Origin: Beroe forskalii
Taxonomy: Eukaryota > Ctenophora > Nuda > Beroida > Beroidae
DNA length: 64,000 nt
Reading direction: 5' to 3'
Assembly (NCBI GenBank): GCA_011033025.1
Contig: WFMF01000175.1
Span: forward strand, 62,001 to 126,000
The stretch's first letter is position 1, and each line of letters starts with the position of its first letter. The notes below the pieces were generated by a model, which worked only from the letters and a program-made list of their open reading frames with translations, was not told where the DNA came from and searched no databases. Of this stretch, positions 27,001 through 39,639 are shown piece after piece. A program made the translations under genes and the position numbers.

Positions 27001-29224
27001 TTTACAAGTTTATCGTATCAATCGGTAAATATTATCGCCTAGACCTATCAATTCTTGTTATTGAGTTATTGGTCAACACCCATTATCGTATTTCATGCAT
27101 AATTCCGGAGAAACCATCGTTAATTTGCTTCATCCAATGGGAAGGCGCCATTCGTCTGAAAAACATCCAAAGTTTTCGAGAATTTGGTCAAAAGTAAATG
27201 AGTTGTAATCAAATTATAGATATTGGGTGGATTACAACTCGCCCCAAGTCAAATGCCTAGCATTCGGATTGAAGTTCATTTTATGCGACAGTACTAAAAT
27301 ACCTTTAATGGGTGGTTTTTAGTTTGATTTTAAGCACAATTCAATTCACACATAGCTTGCTTGGTGTAATACTTCCTTTTCTTCCTTTACTCTGGTGACG
27401 TTGCTATGATATTTTAAAGTAGCTAGAATGCCCTGTAAATAGCTACAATTAGCTTCATATTGTGAAGTGCACCGTTTTGTGTTACCACTATTTCTACGAT
27501 CTAATCCATTTGTTCCTCTTTACACTTGTGTAGTGTGATTACATTGAATTCCTCGATGTCAATTCCGTAAAGAGAACAGGAGCCCTAAACTTATATTTAT
27601 TTTATTTTATGTTTATTTATAACTTTTATTTTATTACACATAGCTCAATGTGTGTAGATTTATAAACAAAGAATATATACGACTTATGACTTGACACACT
27701 AACGATCTACACTGTTGTTACATTTTTGTTACAATTTGTACATTATTTCATGTAAACTTGCATAAGCAATGCTCCAGCAGCTAAATAACTGTTGAATGTT
27801 GATGATACATATGGGTGTATGGGGCTGAGGTGCTGTCTCAAAATGTAGACAAGAAAATTTTTACTGAAGATAATGATTAATGGACATATTTCTTGAATTG
27901 ATGAATGACTAAAATGTGCAGGAATGAAACATGTGTAATGTGTATTGTTTTTCAACAATGCATAAATCTGAACAGTTTTGCTACTCAATCGAGCATTTTC
28001 AGTTTTTCCGCGTATGAATGAATCATTTCCCAAAAACTCATGTGAGCTGTAAACATAAGACGTCAATAGGAAAAATATCAGGAATGGTTAGAATGTGCTA
28101 GAATAATGATTATTCGCAAATTTAGAATTACAAAATTTAGAATAAATCATTAGACTTGTCTCAATTCTCATTCATCATGTGATTTTCATTGAAATTCATT
28201 GACATGAATGTGCATCAAATAGAGTGAAATTTGGGTGCTAACCTCTCCAACTTGAAACACAGTGTTATTCTCTCCTCTGATTGGCTGAAAGTCGATCACG
28301 TGACCTAAATCCAGCCCGTTATTGGTCGAGCATCTCACATTGGGATAATAATTCATTTGTTTTGAGCCAATTGATTTGGCGACGTTTATATACGGATTAG
28401 TGCTTCAACTTACCATCAAGAATCTAATTACCGATGTTAATTGTAATTAATTGCCTTGTGCTGTGCCCACATTGGCATAATCAACAGAAAGATTCGAAGA
28501 GTACCGAACGCTTTCTGGCAATTTGGGCAGAATTCACGGACAATTCCAGACCTAAAATAAGGCAGATTTCATAATAATAAGGAGTAATTAGGCAGGCACG
28601 TATTTGACCTCATGAGGAACATATAAAAGGGAATAATAAAGGGAATTGTTTGCCATTGTTTGTCTGTAGACTAGACTACGCTATGTTATATAACATATTA
28701 AACTCAGCGTATTCCACATAATAATATGCAGTTAAGTTGAGGGCATTGTCAGGGGTTAGAGTGCGGGGTTTGCTGCGTCACACTGCAGTTTCGTGTCCTG
28801 TAAATTCATTCAGAGGTTGGAAGAAAGGACCATCATGTGCCCTTTATTCTTGGGGATGTCCGTGACATTGTTCTGGGGTTGTTGAATGTTTTGCTGTAGG
28901 TTTACGTTGGTAGGCTCTTTTAAACGTAATTCAGATGGAAGTCAGATGGAATTTGTATAATGAAATTTTATGTTGTAGGCTTGTAGCTTTAGACTGAATA
29001 GACTTCTGAAAATATAACGTTTTCTGCTTGTGACCATTTATTCGAGGTATTGTTGTTCATTTCAGCCAAAACCAAATAAATTCATTTCCTAACGTGTCCC
29101 ATATCTCACTTCATGAGTTCATTTCTGATAGTAACTAGCAGACCACAAACCACTAAATCGATTTCACCTCCATAAAATGATTTTTACATCTCATCCTGGT
29201 CTTCAGAGCTCGTATATTCCACGG
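24068..29224. other. AT-rich intergenic, no gene recognised
   Basis: Only short open frames without motifs. A 27-bp unit beginning 'ccgtacctccatattt' is repeated nearly three times at 25975-26035. 'cacatagct' simple repeats occur near 25570 and 27350. No RNA gene, inverted repeat or transposon end is evident. Confidence 0.5.
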
Positions 29225-29269
29225 AAAAAAAAAAAAGGGGGGGAAAAAAAAAAATCCTTTTTCCCAAAA

Positions 29270-32200
29270 ACCTGGAAATGGTTGAACATAAAATGATATG
29301 CTGTACAACCCTCAGCCATCCGGCCGGCCTGCCTGAATGATCAATTGTTTTTCTTTGAACATGGATGATCCACATTTTTCCAGTCAAGTTTATTTTCATT
29401 TGCTGCCGACTTTAGAGTTAACATGAAATGGTTCTAAAAAGTGGCACTTTTTTATGTTAGGGGCAATCCATATAGGACATCTGCAAAATTTCGGTAATTC
29501 TAGACCCCTCCCTCCCACCTTTTCAGTCATCAATTTCACGATTTTATAGTGAAATACCCGTTAAATCACCATAAACTGCAGATGTCTGCATTTGGCCATT
29601 GAAACACCCCCTCACCCCAATGTCTGCAGATGTACTCTTTTGCCAGACTCCCCCTTCCCCTCATTTTGGACATGTTTTATGGATGGCCCCTTGCAATGTT
29701 ATTGATTTTACCAGAATGAAATAATAATCATAAGAAAAAACTAACTTCTGATTATTGAATGAGACTCAAACGGGCCCACTACAAAACTTTTATTTTGGTT
29801 TCTAGGAAAATTTTTTAAAAACTCTCTCACTTATTTGATCGATCATTGGGCAATAACTGTAAAAGATGATTAAAATTCCTCCTTTGTAAATCTGTATTTT
29901 TCTGCCATCAAATCAGATGACACAAAGCTCCATACGGGATATTCAAAGAAATTGGTTTTATAATTTGAAAAATTTTAACAAAGGATAATTACCATGATTT
30001 ATCTGATATAGAAGTAACAAACTAATCTATTTCATCAACCCCTATATCAGTGTTCAAAAAACAAGTTTTTGTGTCGAGGATGGGACTTTTGGTTTGGGGG
30101 TTTTTTTACGATGAAAAAGGAAATAGATTATATTAGGTTTAGAATATACATCGGGATCAAATGAAAAGCCTTTTGATACAAATGGGTCATGTTCTGCCTG
30201 TCCATAAGCTCTGTTTTTTTTATTTCACGGGTATTCAATTTGATAAAAATATCCTACAAGCATTGTTTATCCTTAACAAAACAAAAATAACCTTGAACGA
30301 AAATTTAGAACTTGTTATTGATCTTATCAGTGTTTATGCCTCCAAAAAATTCATTTGCTTTAGTATGACAAACAACATTTTATGGGAAAAAGTCATTCTG
30401 GTTGTATGTTCATGGGCATTACCTTTTCATATTTCAATCATGAAACAATTACTGAAACCCTTTTTCTATCCTGAACAAAGGTTTTTTTTGTTGGGGAATG
30501 AAACGGGCCCCCAGTTTTTTAAATTATTGAATGTATCCTTTCATTCATTTTTAAAGGAATGGATACACCATATCCCTGTTTTAACTGAAGATTTGTTTGG
30601 TTTTTTGGGGCAATGGGTTTCTTCATATTTGGAGCTGATGCTTGTCCTAAAAAATTGACCCTTTAAAAAACATTGTGATGGAATAAAAATGGGGGGTTCT
30701 GTTACATATGGAAAAATTTTAAAATAAATGTTTTCGGGTCTTATATCTTTCAAAAAAATGGTTCCCAAAGAAAATCTCTAATTATCAAACCAAGCAACAA
30801 ATTTAGTTTATAAAAGTAAAGAAATTTAAAATCTTTAAAGGAAAAAAATTCCCAATTTAGTTTTTAAAATTTGGAATATTTTTATCTTAAAGTTGCTATT
30901 GCTAATTATATAAGTTGTTAACATTTTCAAAAAGGTTAAAAAATAAATTGGAAAAAGGGCCGTAAAAATCGGGATATTTGGATAAATTAAAACCCCCTTC
31001 AATTCATTTGAAAAAACTAGATGCGATAAAGTTTAAAGCAAAAATCAATATCTTGGCCGTCAATTTAAATGAATACAAAATTTAAGAAAAAGGATAAAAC
31101 TGATCCATAGTTAATTTTTAAAATTAAAGGCAAAAAGGAAACCCATAATTTTCCTCCAAATTAAAAAAAATTTGGCTGAAATTCAATTTTAGTTCTACAA
31201 ATAAATTTTAAAATGTTCACTCCTTTTTTGCTGCAAATCTAATTAAAAGGGGGAACATTTTCAATGGTTTAAATTTCAGGGGAAATTCTTAAACCAGTCT
31301 ATGTTTTTTCCAACAATAAAAATTTCCCGGTATTAAAAGAAATAAAAAGAAAATACTTATAAAAAACTTGACCAGAGGGCCATTCATGAAACAAAAAAGT
31401 CGGGCACCTTTTCAAATAAGATTTCCCAAAAAAAATTGTGCCAAAAATTTTCAACCTATTCCTAGGGCCCCAAAGAAATATTAAAAAGGGGAATTGACTA
31501 GAAAATATGAGAAAACTATGAAATATTTTCTTCCCCAAAAAAGTGAAAAAGCTGACACTGTTGAGGGGCCCAAGATTTGAAACATTTTTTGTTTTATGGA
31601 AAAATATCATTTATGATTTAGAGCACACATATATACCATTGCTAACTGGTAAAAAAGGACAAAATTGAAAGGGGGCAAAAAAATTGTTCATGGTAAATCA
31701 TTTTTTTTTAACATATTTTTTTAATGAAAAAATTTTTTTTTTGAACAAATGTCTGGAAATTTTTTGTGATGTTATTGATCTGAATGAAATTGTAAAACTC
31801 CCCCTTTTCATTGGTAAAAAACTTACCTTTATGTTAAAACCCGGAAAAACTTTGATAAAATAAAACATTGGCATGTGTGGTCTGGGGTTATAGAAGAACA
31901 AATTAATGTTTTAAGATATTTTGAAAGGACTAAAAAAAATCCCGTGATGCCAAAACTAATTTTTTGATTTTGGGGCCTTGAAGGGTTTGATAAAATTTTG
32001 GAAAATTGTTCAACATGAGTTTTTAAAGGAATCAAAATAACCTCAAATGTATTGTTTTTTTTCCCAAAAAAGCTAAAACACTCAGATTTTCCACTTTTAG
32101 AGAAAAATTTAATTTAATTGATTATAATTTAAATAAAAATGATTTTCCCTCATGGAAATGTTAACATTTCTTGAATTTTTACCCCCTAACTCTGGATTGA

Positions 32201-33282
32201 AGGAATAAATTTGATGAAAATAGTTTCATAAAGGAATTTTTTTTTATTCCCTTTTAGTTTTTTAACATTTATAAAAAGATGCAAACTCTTTGAAGTAAAA
32301 TTGACCCAAATTCATCACGAAAAAATAATAAAAGGGGAATTTTTATGGCATGATTTTATGTGAAGACTACCTTTGGGATTTTAAATTACAACAAGACAGA
32401 AAAAAACCTTTTTAAATTATTAACGTTGGGGCCCCTTTACTAACATAAAAATTTTTGAACATTAATCATTCTGGAGTCATTGGAATGAAAAAAAATACCA
32501 ATACTGCTATATTACTACCTCAAATTGTATAATTCCCGTGGTCAAAGAAGATAAAAAAATGCATTAAAAATCAGTTTGGAGCTTTTTTTTATCTACATGT
32601 ATCAACAATGATGATTTGATTATTCAATCCCAAAAGGGGGATTCTTGATTTTAAAAAAAGATTTTAAAAAACCAAAACCCAAATTTTAAAAAAGGGTTTT
32701 TCTTTCCAAGGTTTCATAATATTTAATTTGGGTTTTTTATGGCATGGGAAAAAAAGTCCCCTCATGTAATATTTTTTACCTCTAAATTATGAACACCATG
32801 AAATAGGATGTTGTTGGTTTCTCAAGGGGGCCCCACAATTTTTTCATTTTTGGGGAATTTTAAATTTTGAAAATAACCCTTTGAAAATGCAACCAAAGTT
32901 GCTCATTATTTTTCAACATCAAAGGTTTTCGTTAAGAACATGAAAATTTTTACATCTGACACAATATCATCTCTGACTTGTACCCTGAAGGGATGATCTT
33001 AGTTTTCACGTTCAAGGATGGGAAAAATAATCATTTGGAACAATATGTTCCCGTGATGACTTGAATTATTAATTTGTTTGCTATGTAGTTTGTTAATTTG
33101 GGACTCCTATAGTTATACCCTTTTTATCAAATTAAAGCTGTACATTTTACAGTAATAATTTTTTAACTTTATACCCAAAGTATCTTACATATTACTTTAA
33201 ATGTGGGTTTAAAATAAATTGGGGGAAATGACATTCAAACTCCCCTCTTGCTTTTTAAAAGGGTTTAATAACCATTTTTTCC
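29270..33282 (+). pseudogene. Degraded second copy of the DENND3-like gene with flanks
   Basis: The segment aligns in order with 35630-39862, including the 5' flank (shared 'ggtatgctgtacaaccctca' region) and the 3' flank (shared 'gggtttaataaccattttt'). Protein fragments such as FWPLPFHIS-like and PVLTEDLFGFLGQWV-like stretches are visible at 30161-30658, but no long reading frame survives because of many small indels and substitutions. Many differences convert mixed sequence into homopolymers (gggg, tttttt, cccc). The same texture continues to about 34250, past the end of the duplication. It is either a true pseudogene from tandem duplication of the intact gene 6 kb downstream, or a second locus or haplotype that was poorly corrected in assembly. 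Confidence 0.85.
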
Positions 33283-34253
33283 CTTTTTCCCCAAACGCGT
33301 TTTGTTTTTTCAAAAGGGGTTTAAAAAAAGGTTTCCCTTAGAAACGTGTTTTGGGGGGTTTATACCACCTTTACCTACTTTAAAAACTTAAATCTTCATC
33401 ATTTCTTGATTTCTTCAAACTTTCAATAATGAGGGTTTCCCTAAATGCAATTTTGATTTTCTCGAAATTCTCAAATTTTTTACGAAATTTGAAACCCTTT
33501 TAAACTTTAAAACTAAATAATCCTTTTTTTTGTTCAAGGGGTTGGCCAAAATTAATTTAAAATCGCAAATTTCGCCGCTCAGGAAAGGGCTTTCATTTTG
33601 GTATCAATGGTGCCTTTAGGGAATCCCGATCAAGTGAGCTCCCGGCCTCTGACTGGAAATTTTTTAGCAAAAAAACATCCAAAAAGCAGAAACTTTAAAA
33701 GGGGGAAAAAAATGTGATTTCGATGACCTTGATAAATGATAAACCCGCCCTTTATGTGGGGCCCGGCGATTCACAAAACTCAAAAAAAAACCAAGAATGA
33801 AAAAGCGCCCCAAAAAAGAACATGGGGAGTGTTCCTTAATTTTTGAGCATAAAAAAACCTGCGACTTGTGATCATCGACCATAAAATTCTAACTTCCATA
33901 AATTTCCCGCGCCAAAAATTCCCCAGGAAATTTAAAAAAAACGTATCCCATTTCTTTTATTCTTTAATAAGAATGGGAAAATTTAAAATTTATTCAAAAC
34001 CTTAAGTATTGCGATGTTCAAAAAGATGAAGCGTTTTTTTCGTCAACTCTTGAAAACTTTTTCAATAAACGAGAAGGGGAAAAGGTGACCGGGGGTTTTT
34101 AAAATTTAATTTCATCCCAGTTTCCATTTTGGGTTTTCCCTTCCCGAGTTTCAAGATCCCCTTTTTTATTGAAATTCTTTTGAATTAAATTGAAATTTAA
34201 TTTATATTCTATTTCTAATAACCCCAAAACCCCCAGGGGAACCAAGTAAAAAG
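33283..34253. other. Homopolymer-rich stretch with no recognised feature
   Basis: Runs of four or more identical bases are frequent (caaaaggggtttaaaaaaagg and similar). The texture matches the degraded copy before it and stops abruptly near 34255. I see no homologous partner in the window. It may reflect low consensus accuracy rather than biology. Confidence 0.5.
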
Positions 34254-34353
34254 GGTAAATTAAGATAGTTATAAAAGCATGAACTAACAGATATCTGCAT
34301 GAAATGAATGATCTAAATTGATTATTGAAAACAACCTCAAGAAAAGGCGCATA

Positions 34354-34881
34354 CCTTAGTACACTTAAGAACGGCGTCACTTAATTAGTGCGGTTTGGAA
34401 AAAACCGCACTAATTAAGTGTACAGTAATTAAGTGCGCATAAAATTAAGTGCATGCTAATTAAGTGAACAATTTTGTGAATTTTGCTTTTTTTCGATTTT
34501 TTTTTCGGGCATGAATTAATGAATCATGACAGTCAGCTGAAACTTAAATAGTTTAAAGAATGAAATCAATGTGTTGCCTTTCTATTTCTAACCCTGGAAT
34601 ATGCACGGTCCAAACTACGGTACTTAAGAACTGTGGTTTGTAGATTAAAATAATGGATGCTACAACTCATTACCTCATGTTGAAAATTTGTTTCATTATC
34701 ATAATTGCAAAATTGTACATTGTTGGTCCTATGAATATGATGTCTCGCGATCAAGAGGAAAATTTCAAATTTTATTCATATTTATATATCGTTTTCGATC
34801 TCATAAAAAACCGCACTAATAAAGTGCGCCGATCTTAAAGTGCGCGCAAATTACGTGATGCCGTTCTTAAGTGTACTAAGG
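34354..34881. mobile_element. 528-bp MITE with ~26-bp terminal inverted repeats and TA duplication
   Basis: The left end reads CCTTAGTACACTTAAGAACG. The right end is its reverse complement (gttcttaagtgtactaagg), with one mismatch over about 26 bp. The dinucleotide TA flanks both ends (34352-34353 and 34882-34883), as for Tc1/mariner-type target duplications. A subterminal hairpin at 34379-34420 (aattagtgcggttt and its complement) and several AATTAAGTGCGC words fill the left half. Related AAAGTGCGC words lie at the right. No transposase is encoded, so it would depend on an element elsewhere. Confidence 0.88.
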
Positions 34882-35055
34882 TAATGATAAAATACTTGCA
34901 CATCACAGCTCGGTGTTCAGAGAGGAGTGAATACTGGATAATGATTGGTCAAACTCAATCTTTGATCCAACCCGAATCCTGAAAATGAAGAAATCAGTCA
35001 AATGTAAAAACGAACAAATCAACGGAGCGCGCGGCGTATAAACGCTTCAAAATAG

Positions 35056-35097
35056 GGGGTAAATTTGACCCCGTAAATACCGGGGTCAAATTTGCTC
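35056..35097. other. Short perfect hairpin beside a GC-rich repeat
   Basis: 'aaatttgacccc' and 'ggggtcaaattt' face each other around 'gtaaatacc', giving a strong stem-loop. It abuts the GC-rich repeat copy at 35110-35272 and may be part of the same insertion. Confidence 0.6.
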
Positions 35098-35109
35098 CGA
35101 TGCCCCTGA

Positions 35110-35272
35110 ATTTATAGCCCTGTGCTGGGGAAGCGCGCCGCGCAACGCAGACAGGGATATACGTGTTTAGCAAGCAGCGCAGCCACAGTGTAGGGTAACA
35201 TCCTACAACGCGGTGCGCTTCCTCAGAAGCGGCGCGGCTCGTACACACACCTTTGCGGGCTTAGGAACAGGA
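35110..35272. mobile_element. Further copies of the 12-kb GC-rich repeat
   Basis: 'gacagggatatacgtgtttagcaag' sequence at about 35150-35175 and an inverted 'cacacacctttgcgggcttagg' end at about 35250-35271 match the cluster at 12131-12800. This shows the repeat is dispersed and not only local. Confidence 0.75.
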
Positions 35273-36267
35273 CCCTGGTCTTGCGATATACCTTGTTAAC
35301 GTTACATGTCTGTCTAAACACTCACAAATTGCTTCAAAATTTTTTTTGTAAGACAAATACAGTCATCTTTGTATAGTCAAGCCAAAATTACATGAATTGT
35401 TCAAAATTTTGTTGTCTGTCATTGACAGACCCGAGAATTCTGTGGCTTGCATCAGTGGGTCAAACTATGTCCAAAAAAGATTTTGCTAATTTGCATTTAT
35501 TTTTTAACTGGTATTTTAAAACTAGTAGTTCTTCTTGACTAATATCGAAGGCAAATGAAAATACACTTGACTGAAAATTTGAGTGTCTTGTATACCCAAA
35601 ATAAAAAAAATTATCATTTGGACCGGCTGAGAATGGTAGAACTTATCATAAAATGGTATGCTGTACAACCCTCAGCTGGCCCGCCTGAATGATCTCAATT
35701 ATTTTTCTTTTGGCCATGGAAGATCCACATTTTTCCAGTCAAGTGTATTTTCATTTGCCACCAACTTTAGAGTTAATATAAAGTGGTTCTAAAAAGTGGA
35801 ACTTTTTTCTCAGGGGCCATCCATATAGGACATCTGCAAAATTTCGGCAATTCTAGGCCCCTCCCTCCCACCATGTCCGTAAACGTCCACATTCCAGTCA
35901 TTTTCAGTCATCAATTACACAATTTTATAGTGAAATACCCGTCAAATGGTCAAATCACTGTAAACTGTGGATGTCTGTATTTGGCCAAACACCCCCTCAC
36001 CCCTATGTCTGCAAATTTCCTCTTTTGCTAGACTCCCCCTCCCCCTCATTTTGGACATGTTTTATGGACAGCCCCTTACAATGTTATTGATTTTGCTCAG
36101 AAAGAAATAATGATATTGAAGAACCTACTGCATAGTTATTGAATGAGACTCAAAACAGTTTACTACTACAATTCATTTAGTGTGGATTTGTTTGATGGCC
36201 AAATTTTTGTACTTATGCTCACTTAGGTACTGATGATCTGATCTTTATAGGGCAATAACTGTCCAAG

Positions 36268-39200
36268 ATGATTGGAATTCCTCCTCTTTGTGAAATCTGT
36301 GCCATTGTCTCTGCCATCAAATCAGATGACACAAAGCTCCATAATGCTGATATTCAAAGAAATTGGATTTATAGATTTGAAAAAATTTTAACAAAGGATA
36401 GTACCATGAGTTTATCTGATATAGAAGTCAATCAAACTGAATCTATTTCATCAATCCCTATATCAGTGTTCAAAAACTTAACAAGATTTTGTGTCAGCAA
36501 GGGATCAGCTGAGCTTTTGGATTATGGAGTTTTCACTGATGAAGAAGGAAATAGATTATATATGTATGGTTTAGATGTATCGCATCAGGGATCAAATGAA
36601 AAGCCTTCTGATATAAATGGGTCATGTTCTGCCATAGTCTATAAGCTCTGTTTCTTTTCCTTTCACCGGATATTCAATTTGATGAAAGATATCCTACAAG
36701 CATTGTTTATTGCTTGTAACAGAAACAATAATGACAGCCTTGAAACTGAAATTCAGAACTTGTTATTGATCTTATCTAGTGTGTTTATGCCTCCAAAAGG
36801 ATTACTTGATATTGCTTTTGAGTATGACAATACAACATTTTATGCGAGGAGTCCAGTCATTCATGGATTGTGTGATGTACCATGGGCATTACCTTTTGCA
36901 TATTTCAATCATGAAACAATTACTGAAATCCTTGTTTCTATCATAACTGAACAACAGGTTTTATTTGTTGGGAATGAAACGGCCACACGAGTTTTAATTA
37001 TTGAATGTATCCTTGCATTCATTTTTCCAATGGAATGGATAGCACCATATCTGCCTGTTTTAACTGAAGATTTGTATGGATTTCTTGGAGCGATGGGTTT
37101 CTTCATATTTGGAGCTGATAGCAATGTCCTACAAGAAATTGATCACTATGAAAACATTGTGATAGTGAATATTGATCAAGGTTCTGTTACATATGGAAAA
37201 GGGGCCACACATTATGAAATAGATGATTCAGTCTTATCATCATTCAAAGAATGGTTGCCAAGAAAATCTCTCAATTACCTAGCAAGCAACATTAATTTAG
37301 TTTATAGAAGTGAAGAGGAATTTCATCTTTCAAGGAAAGAATTCAATTTAGTTCTTAATTTGAGAATATTTTTATCATTGAGACTGCTATTGCTAGAATT
37401 ATATAAAGGATTGTTAACATTTTCAACAAGTTCAAAAATGAAGTGGACAAAGTCACGTAGACCATCAGGATATAGCTTAGATCAATTAAACTCCCTTCAA
37501 TTACATTTGAGAAAAACTATGATGCGATCAAGTTTAAAGAATAAACTAAAAAATCAATATCTTAGCCGTCAATATTCAAATGAATACAAAGATTTAGAGC
37601 AAAAGGATATAGCTGATGCTATAGTTAATTTATTGGAATTAGTGAGACGAAAAGGAACCATCAATTTTACCTCCATAAGTGAAAAAAATTTAGCTGAAAT
37701 TGAAACACAATTTAGTTCTACAAATGATGTGTCTCTAAAATGTTCACTCCTTTATATGAAAGCTGCAATCCTAATTCAAGCTGGGAACATTGTCAATGGA
37801 TTTCAATGCCTTCATGAAATTCTTGAAACCAGCCTACTTGATTTTCCAACAATAGAAATTCACAAAGTATTCCAAAGTATAAAAAGACAGCCTGAGCTAT
37901 ACAAAAACTTGACCAGAGAACCATTCATGAAACAAGCAGTCTGGGCACCATTTCATAATGAAGACTTCCAAGAAAAATTATTTGCCAATAATTCAACCTA
38001 TACCTACCTTGAGGTCCCAGAAATATTATTACAAATGGGAGTGACAAGAAAATATGAGATAGCTATGAAGATATTTTCTTCTCTTAAAACAAGTGAAAAG
38101 GCTGACACTGTTGATGGGCAAGATTTGAAACATTTTTGTGATTTATGGAAAAATATCATGTATGATTTAGAGCACACATATATACCATTGCTAACTGGTG
38201 AAAAGGAGCAGATTGTAAGGGTGCTTAAAGAAGTTGTTCATGGTAAATCATTTATTCAACTTATATGTTCTACTGACAAAATTTATTTTTTTGAACAAAT
38301 GTCTGGAAATGTTTGTGATGTTATTGATCTGAATGAAATTGTCAAACTCTCTTTCAGTGGTGAAAAGCTTACCTTTATGTTAAAATCACAAAAGCAGAAA
38401 ACTGTTGATAGAATCAAACATGGCATGATGTGGTCTGTGATTATAGAAGAACTAATTAGTGCTTTAAGATATTTTGAAAGGACTAAAGACCAAGATGCAC
38501 TTGATGATGCCAGAGCTAATATTTTGATTTTTGAGGCCTTGAATGAATTTGATAAAATATATGGAGAAATTGTTCAACATGAGTTGATAAAGGAATCAGA
38601 TAACCTCAAATGTAGTAGTTTTTATGTCATGAAAGCTAGACACTCAGATATTCTCACTTTTAGAGAGAACAGTCAGATGAGTGATTATGATACTAAATCA
38701 AATGATATTCCTCATGGAAATGTTAACATTTCATGCAGATTTAGTCCTAACTCTGGATTGAAGGAATCAATTGATGTAATAGTTGCATCAGGAGATAATC
38801 TTTTTATTGCAACTAGATTGTGCAACATTTATAAAGTAGACGCAAACTCTTTAGAAGTGATTGATCAAACTTCACTCATGCTGACAAATAATGAAAGATG
38901 GAACTTTTATGGCATGGTATTATGTGAAGACTACCTTTGGGTATCTATAAGTTACAACAAGACAGAAAACAGCCTTTATATTATTGACTGTCATGACTTT
39001 ACTAACATACAAATTTTGAACATTGATCATTCTGGCATGATCATTGGAATGAAAAAGAATCGCCAATACTGCTATATTACTAGCTCAAATTGTATAACTT
39101 CCCAATGGTCAATTGAAGATAAAAAGTGCATTACAAGTAATCAGTTTGGAGAACATATTGTTCTATCTACATGTATCAACAATGATGATTTGATTCATTC

Positions 39201-39639
39201 AATCAAAGGAGGATTCTTGATTTCAAAAGAAGATTTGAGTAGCAACACAATTTTCAAAACAGGTTTTACTTTAACCAAGTTCATAATATGTAATGGTTAC
39301 ATTTATGGCATAGATAAAGTCACTCCTCATGTAATACGCTGCTTTTCACCTCTAAATTATGAACACCATGAAGATATGGATGTTGTTGGTTTCTCAAGTG
39401 GGCCACACAATTTTGCATTTTCAGGAATTTCTAATTATGAAAATAGCCATTTGATATGTGCAACCAGAGATTGCTCATTACTTGTGTACAACATCAGTAG
39501 ACGTAGTTTCGTTAAGAACATGAAAGGTGTACATACTGACACAATATCATCTCTGACTTGTACTGCTGATGGCATGATCGTTAGTGGTGCACGTTCCAAG
39601 GATGGAACAATAATCATTTGGAACAATATGTTCCAGTGA
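36268..39639 (+). CDS. DENND3: DENND3-like DENN-domain Rab guanine-nucleotide exchange factor, single exon
   Basis: One open frame of 1123 residues, close to the size of vertebrate DENND3 (about 1200). An upstream DENN part lies at about residues 10-125. The central DENN domain (about 130-330) contains DVPWALPFAYF, QVLFVGNETATRVLIIECI and the diagnostic PYLPVLTEDLYGFLGAMG. A downstream DENN part reaches about 430, then comes a helical linker. From about residue 825 a WD40-type propeller ends with SLTCTADGMIVSGARSKDG and IIIWNN. DENN plus C-terminal WD40 is the DENND3 layout; in mammals it activates Rab12 in endosome-to-lysosome traffic and autophagy. ATG 36268 is chosen because the aligned ATG is kept in the degraded copy. 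A possible 5'-UTR acceptor (ctttatag) lies at 36243-36250. The lack of introns contrasts with the neighbours and may point to retrocopy origin, though the duplicated flanks show the later copy was made at DNA level. Confidence 0.9.
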   Translation: MIGIPPLCEICAIVSAIKSDDTKLHNADIQRNWIYRFEKILTKDSTMSLSDIEVNQTESISSIPISVFKNLTRFCVSKGSAELLDYGVFTDEEGNRLYMYGLDVSHQGSNEKPSDINGSCSAIVYKLCFFSFHRIFNLMKDILQALFIACNRNNNDSLETEIQNLLLILSSVFMPPKGLLDIAFEYDNTTFYARSPVIHGLCDVPWALPFAYFNHETITEILVSIITEQQVLFVGNETATRVLIIECILAFIFPMEWIAPYLPVLTEDLYGFLGAMGFFIFGADSNVLQEIDHYENIVIVNIDQGSVTYGKGATHYEIDDSVLSSFKEWLPRKSLNYLASNINLVYRSEEEFHLSRKEFNLVLNLRIFLSLRLLLLELYKGLLTFSTSSKMKWTKSRRPSGYSLDQLNSLQLHLRKTMMRSSLKNKLKNQYLSRQYSNEYKDLEQKDIADAIVNLLELVRRKGTINFTSISEKNLAEIETQFSSTNDVSLKCSLLYMKAAILIQAGNIVNGFQCLHEILETSLLDFPTIEIHKVFQSIKRQPELYKNLTREPFMKQAVWAPFHNEDFQEKLFANNSTYTYLEVPEILLQMGVTRKYEIAMKIFSSLKTSEKADTVDGQDLKHFCDLWKNIMYDLEHTYIPLLTGEKEQIVRVLKEVVHGKSFIQLICSTDKIYFFEQMSGNVCDVIDLNEIVKLSFSGEKLTFMLKSQKQKTVDRIKHGMMWSVIIEELISALRYFERTKDQDALDDARANILIFEALNEFDKIYGEIVQHELIKESDNLKCSSFYVMKARHSDILTFRENSQMSDYDTKSNDIPHGNVNISCRFSPNSGLKESIDVIVASGDNLFIATRLCNIYKVDANSLEVIDQTSLMLTNNERWNFYGMVLCEDYLWVSISYNKTENSLYIIDCHDFTNIQILNIDHSGMIIGMKKNRQYCYITSSNCITSQWSIEDKKCITSNQFGEHIVLSTCINNDDLIHSIKGGFLISKEDLSSNTIFKTGFTLTKFIICNGYIYGIDKVTPHVIRCFSPLNYEHHEDMDVVGFSSGPHNFAFSGISNYENSHLICATRDCSLLVYNISRRSFVKNMKGVHTDTISSLTCTADGMIVSGARSKDGTIIIWNNMFQ

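Noticed and set aside
30161-30658. A separate 165-residue DENN protein
   Set aside because: It is a fragment of the degraded DENND3 copy and not an independent gene.
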